A DNA stretch of 64,000 nt from Gilliamella sp. ESL0443. GTDB taxonomy: Bacteria > Pseudomonadota > Gammaproteobacteria > Enterobacterales > Orbaceae. Shown here piece by piece: positions 50,112-59,903 of this stretch (positions are counted from its first letter, which is position 1; every line of letters starts with the position of its first letter). Where the stretch lies: assembly GCF_019469165.1 (NCBI RefSeq), contig NZ_CP048263.1:496001-560000 (forward strand), written 5' to 3'. The notes beneath the pieces were generated by a model. It saw only the letters and a list, made by a program, of their open reading frames with translations. It searched no databases and was not told the origin of the DNA. The translations under genes and the position numbers were made by a program.

Positions 50112-50972
50112 TTACTCCTCAATAAGACGAATTGTTTCCTGCAATTTTTTCAATTCAGCAGTACTTAGAAAATAATTAATAGAATTTTTAATATAATCAG
50201 CTATTTGTTTATATGTTTGTAAATTATCGGATATAGGATAACAGTCAATATAATGACTAAATGACACGATATCATCAATATCGGCAAACTGTTGCTTGGT
50301 AAGTTTATTCAAATATTGTTTTAAATTTTTAGTTTGACAGTTTACCGGAGAGGCTTGTAACCAAAACTGATTGTCATGAAACTGATAAGTTAAATCAATA
50401 GCTTTTTTATATTGATAGATATCGTCTTTTACCTCCGCTACATAGCCGAGTTCATAAACAGCGTCTAGTTTAATATGAAATAGCTGATCTTTAATCGTGG
50501 ATGAAAAGTAAAATATGTGATCTTCATGTCCAGTTTTTCCCGCTACCATTAATTCATCTAGATATTTTCCATTTTTGTCAAAAGCATTAATTAATTTGAT
50601 ATCTTCGTTGAAACCTTCGCCTATACCATCAAAAGTAAAATCATAGAGTATGAATTTGATATCACCCATTTCAAAGCGGCCAATAGCTTTTAGATTTTTT
50701 AGCGTAAAATAGTTGTCGGTTTCAAAAATAGGCTTATCATAATAGCTATAATCATCATCATCGAAATGGAAAAATTTGCTATCAACATATATTCCAGTGA
50801 CGGTATTATAGCTATCAATAGGCATGGATAAAACAGGTAAACTTTGATAGAAGTCATCGAAGGAATCAAAATGCTTTCTATGATTATATGAGTTATCATT
50901 GGCAAACACTACATGAGTGTTAAACAGAGTAAAAAATATCGCTAAACATAAAGTAGAAACTATTTTTTTCAT
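50112..50972 (-). CDS. Uncharacterised exported protein
   Basis: A 286-residue protein not recognised by family. A signal peptide KKIVSTLCLAIFFTLFNTHV ends near VVFA before NDNSYNHRKHF. The mature protein is rich in Asp, Tyr and Phe (FHFDDDDYSYYDKP) and has beta-strand-like alternation up to about residue 200, with DFTFDGIGEGFNEDIKLINA resembling a calcium-binding-type acidic loop. Two cysteines near the C-terminal third may pair. The C-terminus is a predicted helix (STAELKKLQETIRLIEE). It has no operon partners. Confidence 0.7.
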   Translation of the reverse strand: MKKIVSTLCLAIFFTLFNTHVVFANDNSYNHRKHFDSFDDFYQSLPVLSMPIDSYNTVTGIYVDSKFFHFDDDDYSYYDKPIFETDNYFTLKNLKAIGRFEMGDIKFILYDFTFDGIGEGFNEDIKLINAFDKNGKYLDELMVAGKTGHEDHIFYFSSTIKDQLFHIKLDAVYELGYVAEVKDDIYQYKKAIDLTYQFHDNQFWLQASPVNCQTKNLKQYLNKLTKQQFADIDDIVSFSHYIDCYPISDNLQTYKQIADYIKNSINYFLSTAELKKLQETIRLIEE

Positions 50973-51112
50973 TTTCCTATAAAATCCTTTTTTATTACTA
51001 AATATTTACAATTTTTGCAGTCAGTATATTTCATGAAATAAGTTTTTCTTTCTGCAATGTTACATCTTCATAACTATTTAATTATGTAGATAAATTATGG
51101 CATTAGTTTTGA

Positions 51113-51265
51113 CCAAAAATCCAGATTTATCTGATTGTTGAGATTAAAGCATTTAGTAATGGGATAATTATTGGAAATTATAGAAATAATGGAAAGTGGT
51201 GTTGTGATAGCAGCAATTTCGCCAATGAATTTAAGAAAGGTATCAGGTTTCGTTTAATAGAATAG
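51113..51265 (+). pseudogene. Possible 3' remnant of a surface-protein gene
   Basis: A 50-codon open stretch without any ATG, GTG or TTG start ends in TAG. Its last 35 codons read like a real protein C-terminus (GNYRNNGKWCCDSSNFANEF, then KKGIRFRLIE). It sits in otherwise gene-free DNA between the unknown exported protein and gcd. It may be the decayed end of a lost gene. Chance cannot be excluded. Confidence 0.25.
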
Positions 51266-51296
51266 TTAAATTAAACTGACTAGATTGTATTTTATT

Positions 51297-51333
51297 TGCC
51301 ATTATATCGTTAAAACTAAACGATATAATGGCA
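51297..51333 (-). terminator. Long hairpin downstream of gcd
   Basis: A perfect 15-base stem (TGCCATTATATCGTT with AACGATATAATGGCA) and 7-base loop, 38 bases past the gcd stop. There is no U tract on the minus strand, but the stem is among the longest in the window. Confidence 0.55.
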
Positions 51334-51371
51334 TTTCTAGATTAAGCTTATTTTATCTATTTTGCCAAAAA

Positions 51372-53735
51372 CTATTTTTTATCTGGCAATGCATAAGCAA
51401 TAACATAATCGCCACGCACAGGAGATTGTCTTGCGCCACTAGCTGAAATCACAATATATTGTTTACCTGTTTTTGGTGAGATATATGTTATTGGAGTACC
51501 TTGACTACCCACCGGTAATCTTGCTTTCCAAACTTCTTCACCGGTAACGGAATCAAAGGCTCTTAGGTAAAAATCTTGCGTAGCAGCAAAGAATAATAAA
51601 CCGGATTTAGTCGCCATTGGTCCACCAATGGTCGGCATACCGATTGGAGCAGGTAAATGCATAGGTATACCTAAAATACCCGTATCCATAACAGTGCCTA
51701 AAGGTTTTTGCCAAACCACTTGACGTGATTTAAGATCAATAGCTGTCATTGTACCATACGGTGGTTTTTGGCATGGAACGCCAAGAGGTGAGGTAAATCT
51801 TAAACGCATTGCACCAAATGGTGTTCCTTTTTGTGGAACAATACCCATCTCAATCCCGCTTGAATTTTTCGGAATTTGATCTTGAGGAATCATCCAATTT
51901 TTCAAGCCAATACGCATATCATTAACAAACATTAAATTGTTTTGAGGATCAACTGCCACGCTACCCCAGTTCATACCACCCAACGATCCTGGATATTGTA
52001 ACGTTTTAGTCATACCCGGCGGAGTGAACAGACCATGATATTCAGAACCAACAAAGTCAATACGACAAAGAAGCTGATCATATGGTGTTGCTCCCCACAT
52101 ATCGAACTCAGTTAAGGTTTCATTACCAATTGAAGGCATCCCCACTGAAAATGGTTGAGTCGGAGAATAATATTCACCCGGAACATTACCTTGCGGAACT
52201 GGTTTTTCTTGGACTTCTGCAACAGGTTTACCCGTTACGCGATCAAGCATAAAAATTTGACCTGATTTTGTGGTTTGCACAATGACTTTTGTCACGCCAC
52301 CATTTTCATTTGGAATATCATAAAGTAATGGTTGGGAAGGTAAATCATAATCCCATAAATCATGATGAGCCGTTCTAAATGTCCAACGAATTTGTCCTGT
52401 TTTACGTTCTAAAGCCACAATAGACGAATTAAAATCATCATCATAATGAGTTCGACCACCACCAAAAAAGTCTGGGGTTGCATTACCGGTTGGAGCATAA
52501 ACAAGATCGAGCTCTGGATCGTAAGCCGTTGTTGCCCAAACGTTAACGGTACCGCGAGTATAGGTTTCATTTGCAGGTGGTACATCGGTAATATTTGGAT
52601 TACCCGGATCCCACGCCCAAACCAAATTACCGGTATGAACATCAAAAGCTCGAACTACCCCGCCAGGTTCATTGATTGAAAAGTTATCGGCAACCCGTCC
52701 ACCAACAACAATAACATCTTTGGCTACTAACGGTGCAGCAGTCGGTTCATAATAGCCAGGCGGAATATCACCCATATTTTTCTTAAGATCCACAACGCCT
52801 TTATCACCAAAATCTTCACATAATTTACCGGTATTGGCATCGATTGCCATTAAACGGGCATCAATAGTGTTCATAATGATTCTAGCTGAACAAGTCGCAT
52901 TACTATTGCTAACATTATCTAAACTATCTTCATAATAAGCTAAGCCTCGACAACGCTCCCAGTTTGGAGTTGATGCTTTAGGATCATAGCGCCATTTTTG
53001 TTGACCTGAATCTGCATCTAAAGCAATCACAATATTTGTTGGGGTGCAGAGATAAACATTTTGGCCAATTTGTAATGGCGTATTTTGATCTTCCGGACCT
53101 GAACCGCTGTTATAAGGCACATAACCGGTACGATAAGTCCATGCGACTTGAAGATCTTTTACATTCTCTTTGTTAATTTGATCCGCTCCGGAAAAACGCG
53201 TCCCTTTAGTGGTATTCGCATATTGTCTCCAATCAAGCAGATTGTCTGTAGGTTTCAATTGATTGTTGGCTAAAGGTACTGCATTTTTAATCACATTATG
53301 TTCCTGGAACATAAATCCGAGCGAAACACAAAGCGCAACAAAAATAAAAATACCGACAGCATACCCACCTTTGCCAGCTTTATTATCGCCTGTTTCATGT
53401 TTCTTTAATGTTGGATAAGCAAATGCAATAAGCATTGCAAAACCACCAAATACCATTAAACGAGAAAATAACGGCCAGAACTGCAAACCAACTTCATATA
53501 ATGCCCAAACAATTGTTAAGGCATAAGCTAAAGCATAAAGCCATGCACCTTTAGTGTTTTGCTTAAATAAAAGAAATGAGGAAACGATTTGCACCAACCC
53601 CATTAATAAAAAATACCAACTACCACCAACGGCAACAAGTCGCACACCGTTAATGGTCAAAAACAGCCCGCTGATTAATAAAATTGTGGCAACAAGCCAT
53701 AAATAAAATTTTTTAGCACCATTTATCTTTATCAT
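51372..53735 (-). CDS. gcd: Membrane PQQ-dependent glucose dehydrogenase
   Basis: A 787-residue quinoprotein that oxidises glucose to gluconolactone in the periplasm and passes electrons to ubiquinone. Five N-terminal membrane helices lie in residues 10-150 (FYLWLVATILLISGLFLTI; YAVGIFIFVALCVSLGFMF). The eight-bladed propeller begins at DWRQYANTTKGTRFS. AHHDLWDYDLPSQP and the W-docking blades (GALRAFDVHTGNLVWAWDPG type) bind PQQ. The length matches E. coli Gcd. No pqq synthesis genes are in the window, so the cofactor may come from outside. Confidence 0.96.
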   Translation of the reverse strand: MIKINGAKKFYLWLVATILLISGLFLTINGVRLVAVGGSWYFLLMGLVQIVSSFLLFKQNTKGAWLYALAYALTIVWALYEVGLQFWPLFSRLMVFGGFAMLIAFAYPTLKKHETGDNKAGKGGYAVGIFIFVALCVSLGFMFQEHNVIKNAVPLANNQLKPTDNLLDWRQYANTTKGTRFSGADQINKENVKDLQVAWTYRTGYVPYNSGSGPEDQNTPLQIGQNVYLCTPTNIVIALDADSGQQKWRYDPKASTPNWERCRGLAYYEDSLDNVSNSNATCSARIIMNTIDARLMAIDANTGKLCEDFGDKGVVDLKKNMGDIPPGYYEPTAAPLVAKDVIVVGGRVADNFSINEPGGVVRAFDVHTGNLVWAWDPGNPNITDVPPANETYTRGTVNVWATTAYDPELDLVYAPTGNATPDFFGGGRTHYDDDFNSSIVALERKTGQIRWTFRTAHHDLWDYDLPSQPLLYDIPNENGGVTKVIVQTTKSGQIFMLDRVTGKPVAEVQEKPVPQGNVPGEYYSPTQPFSVGMPSIGNETLTEFDMWGATPYDQLLCRIDFVGSEYHGLFTPPGMTKTLQYPGSLGGMNWGSVAVDPQNNLMFVNDMRIGLKNWMIPQDQIPKNSSGIEMGIVPQKGTPFGAMRLRFTSPLGVPCQKPPYGTMTAIDLKSRQVVWQKPLGTVMDTGILGIPMHLPAPIGMPTIGGPMATKSGLLFFAATQDFYLRAFDSVTGEEVWKARLPVGSQGTPITYISPKTGKQYIVISASGARQSPVRGDYVIAYALPDKK

Positions 53736-54364
53736 GAATAATCCTTATACTTAATATTAATCTTACTATTGATTAAATTTCTCAGTTAATTTGACGATGT
53801 TTAATGAGTAATGGTAGAAAACGACGGGGGTAAAAGATGAACTCCTTAATTATTTATCATCATCCATCAACAAGGCAAAAACTTGTCTGATAAATATGCA
53901 ATTAATATGCTCTCAATCATTGAGAAAAACAATAGGGGCATGAAAAATTTTTTTGACTTTTTTGCGATTAAAATTCACGTATTTTAATATCCCAAAATAA
54001 TAAATTTTATGGTTAAAAATCAAATTATTAGCATAAAGTTAACGCATACTTTTATCATATAAAGCATATTAGTCTGATTGAATGTTTCGCCAGTTTAAAC
54101 AAACTGAAAGGATTTCTTGATTTTTTTATAACTCAAAAAAGTTGAGGAGCAGGTTTTTTAGGTTATAAATTCTACTTTAAAAAGTTATTAAATGATCAAA
54201 ACGACGATTTTAAACACTAAAATAAAATTTTTCAGGATCAACATACCAAATTTTAAAGATTTGTAATTGCAATATATTTAATTAAAACAGTAATTAACCA
54301 ATTAATAGTCAGATCCTTTTTAGATCATATTTACGAAAGCTAACGTAATTGAGTGAAAAAAGTG
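53736..54364. other. AT-rich intergenic region upstream of gcd and the surface-protein gene
   Basis: About 630 bases with no credible gene. It must hold the gcd promoter (minus strand) and contains one copy of the dispersed A-run/core/T-run element. Otherwise nothing recognisable is seen. Confidence 0.6.
54135..54159 (+). repeat. Dispersed A-run/core/T-run element, copy 2
   Basis: Six A, the core GTTGAGGAGCAGG and six T. Outer bases TTTATAAC and GTTATAAA extend the A/T pairing into a longer imperfect inverted repeat. It lies upstream of the putative phase-variable gene in the same orientation. Confidence 0.75.
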
Positions 54365-54393
54365 TTGCATCGTGTTTTTCCAATCACTATACT
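54365..54393 (+). promoter_or_regulatory. Candidate promoter P1 of the surface-protein gene
   Basis: TTGCAT (54365-54370) and TATACT (54388-54393) are separated by exactly 17 bases. A transcript from here would include the ATG at 54485 and the heptamer repeat. Confidence 0.6.
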
Positions 54394-54466
54394 TTTTACA
54401 CGGTTTTAGTTAAGAAACTAAAATTTAATGTAAAAGTATAAAATTTCAAATAAATCATAAAATTAC

Positions 54467-54496
54467 TTGACAGGATTGTCGCAAATGTTTTATAAT
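54467..54496 (+). promoter_or_regulatory. Candidate promoter P2 next to the heptamer repeat
   Basis: A consensus TTGACA (54467-54472) and consensus TATAAT (54491-54496) are spaced by 18 bases. The -10 box ends 3 bases before the tandem repeat, so transcription would begin inside it. The AGGA used as ribosome site for the ATG at 54485 overlaps the -35 box. Confidence 0.5.
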
Positions 54497-56097
54497 TTCC
54501 AACAGGCAACAGGCAACAGGCAACATGGCTAACCTCTAATTTAAATTCGTCTAAGTTCAGCTTCCAACGTTCATTTTACACCGAGATTTATTTTTCCACG
54601 CAATTATGTGGAATTCTGCGAATTATCGCGCGATCCGCTTTTCGATCCTCTTATTCTTTTAAATTATCTTGGTGGATTCTTTTGGGTTCGGTTATTTTAC
54701 ATCCTTTTTCTAGCTTCGCATTAACTTCACAGACTACAAAAAATCCGATTCAAGGTAGCGCACCTTATTTAACCTTTGATGGTGGTCGTACTCGTGTGGT
54801 TGATACTGATGCTTTGCTTGGGATTACGTTATCTAATGGTGTTAAATACACGCCTTCAACTAATACTTCTTTTACAACGCCAATCGTATTGCCTGTTGCG
54901 GGTCAAAGTTTTGCTGATATTGGTATGTTGGTTCCTACTTATACTAATTCAGTCGCTTTAAGTTCGCTTATCGGTCCACCTTATAATTATTGGGGAGATG
55001 ATGATGGCGATACTGACGTTACAGCTAATGGTAGTTTAAGTTTATCTATCGTTGATAAATATAATCAACCCGTCACGCGTCATGCTGTTCCAGATATTTG
55101 CAAGGCGCCTTATCAGGTTAAATTAGCTAGCACTGACGGCACATTAAGTACTCGTTATGGCGTTCCAAGTAGTCGTATTTTCAGCGCAAGTAATGTTACT
55201 TATTATATCAATCCACAAGCAGGGGCTGTGGTTTGTTTTGCTAGGCCTAACTTAAGATATTTAATTATTGAGAATGAATATCATTATTTTAATCACGTAT
55301 CTGGTCCTGCTTCTATTTGGAACCCTGCTAAGGGCTTTTTACTTCAATCAATTACGCCGTCATCTTATGGTTTAAATTTTCCGACTACTGGCGCTAACAA
55401 TTTGTATTTTGACTTAGACATTGCTGGTAGTAATCAGGCTTTATCTTGGGCTCCTGTCTCGCATGATGGCATCACTGCTACTATGACTAGTTCTACAGCG
55501 ACAGGCGTACGCGTCACTTTAACTGGGCCGGTTTTAACTAAATTCGGACGGAATTCTAGCAATTTTGCTGTTGAGATTCCTGCAATTAAGCCGCCTACTT
55601 TGCCACAAACATTCGAGTTAGTCGGTCGCGATAACAGTGGTAAAGCTGCCATTAAATATGGTTTTGTATTAAAGCAGTGGTTTTATCCTTCTAACCAAGC
55701 TTATACTTATGATAAAGCATCATCTATCTGTAGTGATCAACGTTTACGTTTAGCTACGGTTAAAGATTTAACTAATGCTTCTTGTAATGGGATAAATTCT
55801 CGTAGTGAATGTAAAGGTGCCGTCGGCGCAATACCTTCATCACCTAATAATTACTTTCAGCGTATAATTGGTGCAGGATTGTTTAGTGAGTGGGGCTCAA
55901 CGCACTCATATAATAACATCGGTTTTTTTGACCTCAGTTACTACTGGACTAGTGATGGAATAATGCCTCCTTTAAAAGGCCGTAAATCATCAATAACTCC
56001 TACTCAGAACCGTAAATTTGCCGTTAGTCCGAGAAATGGTTCGATAACACGTTTTTCCATTAAGAGTTCTAGTCCCATGCTCTGTGTCTCGCCTTAG
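54496..56097 (+). CDS. Putative phase-variable exported surface protein
   Basis: The frame is open from 54496 to the TAG at 56095-56097 (533 codons), but its first usual start is a TTG at 54682 that would cut into the signal peptide. Upstream codons encode a long N-region (SNLNSSKFSFQRSFYTEIYF, then KLSWWILLGSVILHPFSSFA), an extended signal peptide. The mature protein is Ser/Thr-rich. Its C-terminal third (FVLKQWFYPSNQAYTYDKAS; RLRLATVKDL; YYWTSDG) resembles DUF1566/Lcl-like or lectin-like domains of adhesins. ATG 54485, with AGGA 9 bases upstream, joins this frame only if the heptamer repeat gains one copy. The family is not firmly recognised. Confidence 0.7.
   Translation, partial: FPTGNRQQATWLTSNLNSSKFSFQRSFYTEIYFSTQLCGILRIIARSAFRSSYSFKLSWWILLGSVILHPFSSFALTSQTTKNPIQGSAPYLTFDGGRTRVVDTDALLGITLSNGVKYTPSTNTSFTTPIVLPVAGQSFADIGMLVPTYTNSVALSSLIGPPYNYWGDDDGDTDVTANGSLSLSIVDKYNQPVTRHAVPDICKAPYQVKLASTDGTLSTRYGVPSSRIFSASNVTYYINPQAGAVVCFARPNLRYLIIENEYHYFNHVSGPASIWNPAKGFLLQSITPSSYGLNFPTTGANNLYFDLDIAGSNQALSWAPVSHDGITATMTSSTATGVRVTLTGPVLTKFGRNSSNFAVEIPAIKPPTLPQTFELVGRDNSGKAAIKYGFVLKQWFYPSNQAYTYDKASSICSDQRLRLATVKDLTNASCNGINSRSECKGAVGAIPSSPNNYFQRIIGAGLFSEWGSTHSYNNIGFFDLSYYWTSDGIMPPLKGRKSSITPTQNRKFAVSPRNGSITRFSIKSSSPMLCVSP
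54500..54520 (+). repeat. Heptanucleotide tandem repeat, three copies
   Basis: Three exact copies of CAACAGG followed by a partial fourth (CAACATG). The unit is not a multiple of three, so copy-number change shifts the reading frame. It lies between the ATG at 54485 and the gene body. Confidence 0.9.
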
Positions 56098-56243
56098 CCT
56101 TTTTAATTTCTTGAAAGAGGGAATAGGGGAAGGAACTATAGCGTTAAAAAGTGTAGTTTAGTCATATGGTTAATGATGAAATGCGATTTTGTAGAGATGC
56201 TTGAACTACCTGATATGAGGATTAATTTCTTGACGTATTAAAG

Positions 56244-56268
56244 AAAAAAGTTGAGGAGCGGGGTTTTT
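56244..56268 (+). repeat. Dispersed A-run/core/T-run element, copy 3
   Basis: Six A, the core GTTGAGGAGCGGGG and five T. The core is identical to copy 4. It lies 146 bases downstream of the surface-protein gene, so copies 2 and 3 flank that gene as direct repeats. Confidence 0.8.
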
Positions 56269-56372
56269 GGGGCATTGATATGACTAAAATTAATCCAATC
56301 TTTTTATCAATAATAAAATAGCATGGTTAATAATTAGTTAATCGTTAATCTATAATGTGTTGAGACAAAATT

Positions 56373-56390
56373 CGCCCCTGATTGGGGGCG
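56373..56390 (-). terminator. Terminator of the ilv operon
   Basis: CGCCCC and GGGGCG form a GC-rich 6-base stem with loop TGATTG, just past the ilvA stop. On the minus strand it is followed by AATTTTGTC. Confidence 0.7.
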
Positions 56391-56396
56391 GTTGAA

Positions 56397-57938
56397 TTAT
56401 TTACCGGTTAAGAATAGTTTAAGTGAAGGATTTTCTGTTTCGTTATGGAATCCGTAATCCAATTCAGTTAAATGTTTTGTAAAGGTGCTATGGCTGGCGT
56501 TGTCTATTTCAAAGGCGGCTAGCACGCGACCATAATCGGTGCCGTGGCTACGGTAATGGAACATTGAGATATTCCAATTGGTACCCAAGGTTTGTAGGAA
56601 TTTGAGTAGTGCGCCTTGTGATTCAGGGAATTCAAAGCTGTAGACTTGTTCATTAATCGGTTGGCACGGTTTGCCTCCAATCATGTAACGGACATGCAGT
56701 TTTGCCATTTCGTCATCGGTTAGATCAACAACTTGATAACCGGCTGCGGTCAGTTCTTGCATGATTTCGTCTTTTTCGTTGCTTTTGGCAATTTTAACCC
56801 CAACAAACACGCAAGCTGATTTGTCGTCATGATAGCGGTAGTTGAATTCGGTCACAGCACGACCACCGAGCAGTTGACAGAATTTGAGGAAGCTGCCTTT
56901 TTGTTCTGGAATCGTGACCGCTAACAGGACTTCGCGTTTTTCGCCTAGCTCGCAACGTTCTGATACATAGCGTAGGTTGTGGAAGTTTAAGTTAGCGCCG
57001 GATAGAATATGGGCTAAGTTTTCGCCACAGATGTTGTTTTGTTCAACATATTTTTTCATTCCCGCTAACGCCACCGCGCCAGACGGTTCGGCAATAGCGC
57101 GCACATCGTCAAATAGATCTTTAACGGCAGCACAAATTTCATCACTATCGACAGTAATTATGTCGTCGATATATTGCTGGCAAAGTCTAAATGTTTCGTC
57201 ACCAATGCGTTTTACCGCGACGCCTTCAGCAAATAAGCCCACTCGATCAAGGTCAACGGGATGACCGGCAATGAGTGCTGCTTTTAGGCAGGCATCATCT
57301 TCAGGTTCAACCGCAATGACTTTAATTGATGGCATGATTTGTTTGATCAATACGGCAATACCGGCTGCAAGCCCTCCACCCCCAACGGGGACAAAGATGC
57401 GGTCAAGTTTGGCATTTTGTTGCAGTAGTTCCATGGCGATACTGCCTTGCCCTGCTATGACAAGGGGATGGTCGAAAGGGGGAATAAATATACGGTTTTG
57501 TTCTTTGGCTAATTCCATTGCTTTGGCTTTGGCTTCATCAAAGTTGGCTCCATAAAGTAGTACTTCTCCACCAAATCCTTTTACCGCTTCGACTTTAATA
57601 TCTGCTGTGGTTAATGGCATGACAATGAGGGAATTGATGCCTAATTTTGTGGCTGAAAATGCGACACCTTGCGCATGATTGCCGGCTGATGCAGCAATCA
57701 CGCCACATTTACGTTCTTCCGGTGTTAGGCTGGCAATCATGGCTTGCGCGCCCCGTATTTTGAAGCTGTGAACGAGTTGGCGATCTTCTCGCTTAACAAA
57801 CACTTGGTTTTTTAGGCGAGAGGAGATTTTTTCCATATACTCTAGTGGTGTCACTTGAGCGACATCGTATACCGCACTACATAGCGTGGCTTTTAGATAA
57901 TCAGCGCCGGTTAGTTTGTTATTATTCACGTTAACCAC
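56397..57938 (-). CDS. ilvA: Threonine deaminase, biosynthetic
   Basis: A 513-residue PLP enzyme converting threonine to 2-oxobutyrate, the first step of isoleucine synthesis. The Schiff-base Lys is K60 in [12 protein letters not shown] and the phosphate loop is [11 protein letters not shown]. Two C-terminal ACT-like regulatory domains ([40 protein letters not shown]) mark the isoleucine-inhibited biosynthetic form. It overlaps ilvD by 8 bases and is the last gene of ilvLGMEDA. Confidence 0.97.
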   Translation of the reverse strand: MVNVNNNKLTGADYLKATLCSAVYDVAQVTPLEYMEKISSRLKNQVFVKREDRQLVHSFKIRGAQAMIASLTPEERKCGVIAASAGNHAQGVAFSATKLGINSLIVMPLTTADIKVEAVKGFGGEVLLYGANFDEAKAKAMELAKEQNRIFIPPFDHPLVIAGQGSIAMELLQQNAKLDRIFVPVGGGGLAAGIAVLIKQIMPSIKVIAVEPEDDACLKAALIAGHPVDLDRVGLFAEGVAVKRIGDETFRLCQQYIDDIITVDSDEICAAVKDLFDDVRAIAEPSGAVALAGMKKYVEQNNICGENLAHILSGANLNFHNLRYVSERCELGEKREVLLAVTIPEQKGSFLKFCQLLGGRAVTEFNYRYHDDKSACVFVGVKIAKSNEKDEIMQELTAAGYQVVDLTDDEMAKLHVRYMIGGKPCQPINEQVYSFEFPESQGALLKFLQTLGTNWNISMFHYRSHGTDYGRVLAAFEIDNASHSTFTKHLTELDYGFHNETENPSLKLFLTGK

Positions 57939-59781
57939 CTAGTTTACTTTTATCACGTACCGCACCTTTGTCAGCACTGGTTGCTAAGCTTGCATAAGCT
58001 TTTAGTGCGTATGAGACATAACGGTTACGGTTATGAGGTGTAAAGGCTTTATCACCGCGAGTGAGTTCAGCTACGCGACGACGTTCTAATTCATCTTCAG
58101 GTACGAGGATGTTTAATTTTCGATTTGGGATGTCGATATCAACAATATCCCCATCTCGAACTAAACCAATCACGCCACCGTTGGCAGCTTCTGGCGATAT
58201 GTGACCAATGGATAACCCTGATGAACCACCAGAGAATCGACCATCGGTAATTAATGCACAAGCTTTGCCAAGACCCATTGATTTTAGGTAGCTGGTTGGG
58301 TAGAGCATCTCTTGCATCCCTGGTCCACCTTTTGGCCCTTCATAGATGATGACGACTACATCACCTTCAACGACTCGACCACCTAAGATTGCATCAACCG
58401 CATCTTCTTGGCTTTCATAGACTTTGGCTGGTCCACGGAAGACTAAGTTTTCAGCTGCAACACTTGCCGTTTTTACAATTGCGCCATCTATGGCGACGTT
58501 ACCGTATAGGGTTGCTAGTCCGCCATCTTGGCTGTAGGCATGTGCTTTGTCGCGGATACAGCCGTTTTGGCGATCGTCATCAAGCGAATCCCAGTAACAA
58601 TCTTGTGAGAAAGCTTTGGTGGTGCGAATACCAGCCGGACCACTGCGATACATTTTTTTTACTTCTTCGTCAGTGGTTTGGGTGATGTCGTATTTTGCAA
58701 ACGTTTCTTGTAAGCTTAGACCAAGCACGTTGTGGACATTGCGGTTAAGTAATCCGGCTTTGTCTAACTCTGATAATATTGAGACAACCCCACCCGCGCG
58801 GTGTACATCTTCCATATGATAAATGGCGGTACTTGGCGCTACTTTACATAGGTGAGGGACTTTGCGAGATAGTCGGTCAATGTCTGACATGGTGAAGTCG
58901 ATTTCACCTTCTTGTGCAGTGGCAAGTAAGTGCAATACGGTATTGGTTGAACCACCCATAGCAATATCGAGCGACATGGCATTTTCGTAGGCCGCTTTGG
59001 TGGCTATTGATCGCGGTAAGTACGAATCATCATCCTGTTCGTAATAACGTTTGGTGATTTCAACAATGCGTTTAGCGGCATTTAAGAAGAGTTTTTCACG
59101 TTGTTTGTGTGTCGCAACCAGTGAACCATTACCCGGTAATGATAAACCTAATGCTTCAGTTAAGCAGTTCATTGAGTTAGCAGTAAACATACCTGAGCAT
59201 GATCCGCAAGTTGGGCAAGCCGACTGTTCAATTGCTTCACTATCGGCATCGCTAACATTTGGATTGGCACTTTGGATCATGGCATCAACTAGGTCGAGTT
59301 TGATGATTTTATCTGATAGTTTGGTTTTTCCCGCTTCCATTGGTCCGCCTGAAACAAAAACGGTTGGAATGTTTAAGCGCAGTGAAGCCATTAACATGCC
59401 GGGGGTGATTTTGTCACAGTTTGATATGCAGATCATGGCATCAGCACAATGGGCGTTAACCATGTATTCTACTGAATCGGCAATTAGTTCTCGTGAGGGT
59501 AGTGAGTAAAGCATACCGCCATGCCCCATGGCGATACCGTCATCGACAGCAATGGTGTTAAATTCTTTGGCAATGCCACCACATGCTTCAATTTCTTTTG
59601 CTACCAGTTGACCAATATCTTTTAAGTGAACATGGCCCGGTACAAATTGTGTGAATGAGTTAACCACTGCGATAATGGGTTTACCAAAGTCTTCATTTTT
59701 TACGCCTGTTGCACGCCATAAAGCGCGGGCGCCCGCCATGTTGCGACCTTCAATCGAGGTTGCTGAACGATATCTAGGCAT
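57931..59781 (-). CDS. ilvD: Dihydroxy-acid dehydratase
   Basis: A 616-residue Fe-S enzyme dehydrating dihydroxy-acids to the 2-oxo acids of valine and isoleucine. Cluster cysteines are C122 in [12 protein letters not shown] and C195 in [35 protein letters not shown] is also characteristic. The length is identical to E. coli IlvD. It lies between ilvE and ilvA as in enterics, and its stop overlaps the ilvA start. Confidence 0.98.
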   Translation of the reverse strand: MPRYRSATSIEGRNMAGARALWRATGVKNEDFGKPIIAVVNSFTQFVPGHVHLKDIGQLVAKEIEACGGIAKEFNTIAVDDGIAMGHGGMLYSLPSRELIADSVEYMVNAHCADAMICISNCDKITPGMLMASLRLNIPTVFVSGGPMEAGKTKLSDKIIKLDLVDAMIQSANPNVSDADSEAIEQSACPTCGSCSGMFTANSMNCLTEALGLSLPGNGSLVATHKQREKLFLNAAKRIVEITKRYYEQDDDSYLPRSIATKAAYENAMSLDIAMGGSTNTVLHLLATAQEGEIDFTMSDIDRLSRKVPHLCKVAPSTAIYHMEDVHRAGGVVSILSELDKAGLLNRNVHNVLGLSLQETFAKYDITQTTDEEVKKMYRSGPAGIRTTKAFSQDCYWDSLDDDRQNGCIRDKAHAYSQDGGLATLYGNVAIDGAIVKTASVAAENLVFRGPAKVYESQEDAVDAILGGRVVEGDVVVIIYEGPKGGPGMQEMLYPTSYLKSMGLGKACALITDGRFSGGSSGLSIGHISPEAANGGVIGLVRDGDIVDIDIPNRKLNILVPEDELERRRVAELTRGDKAFTPHNRNRYVSYALKAYASLATSADKGAVRDKSKLGG

Positions 59782-59903
59782 TTGTTGCTCCCAATTTTTT
59801 TAATGCAAGCGACCGATTTCTTTCGGTACGTATTTGTGTTTTCAATCTATTTTAAATCGTTAAATAATGATGACATCGCGGTTTTTACAGCGGTGTACTG
59901 AGT

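Noticed and set aside
54682-56097. TTG 54682 as the true start of the surface-protein gene
   Set aside because: It would remove the basic part of the signal peptide (KLSWW), and the same frame is open for 62 codons upstream with coding-like sequence.
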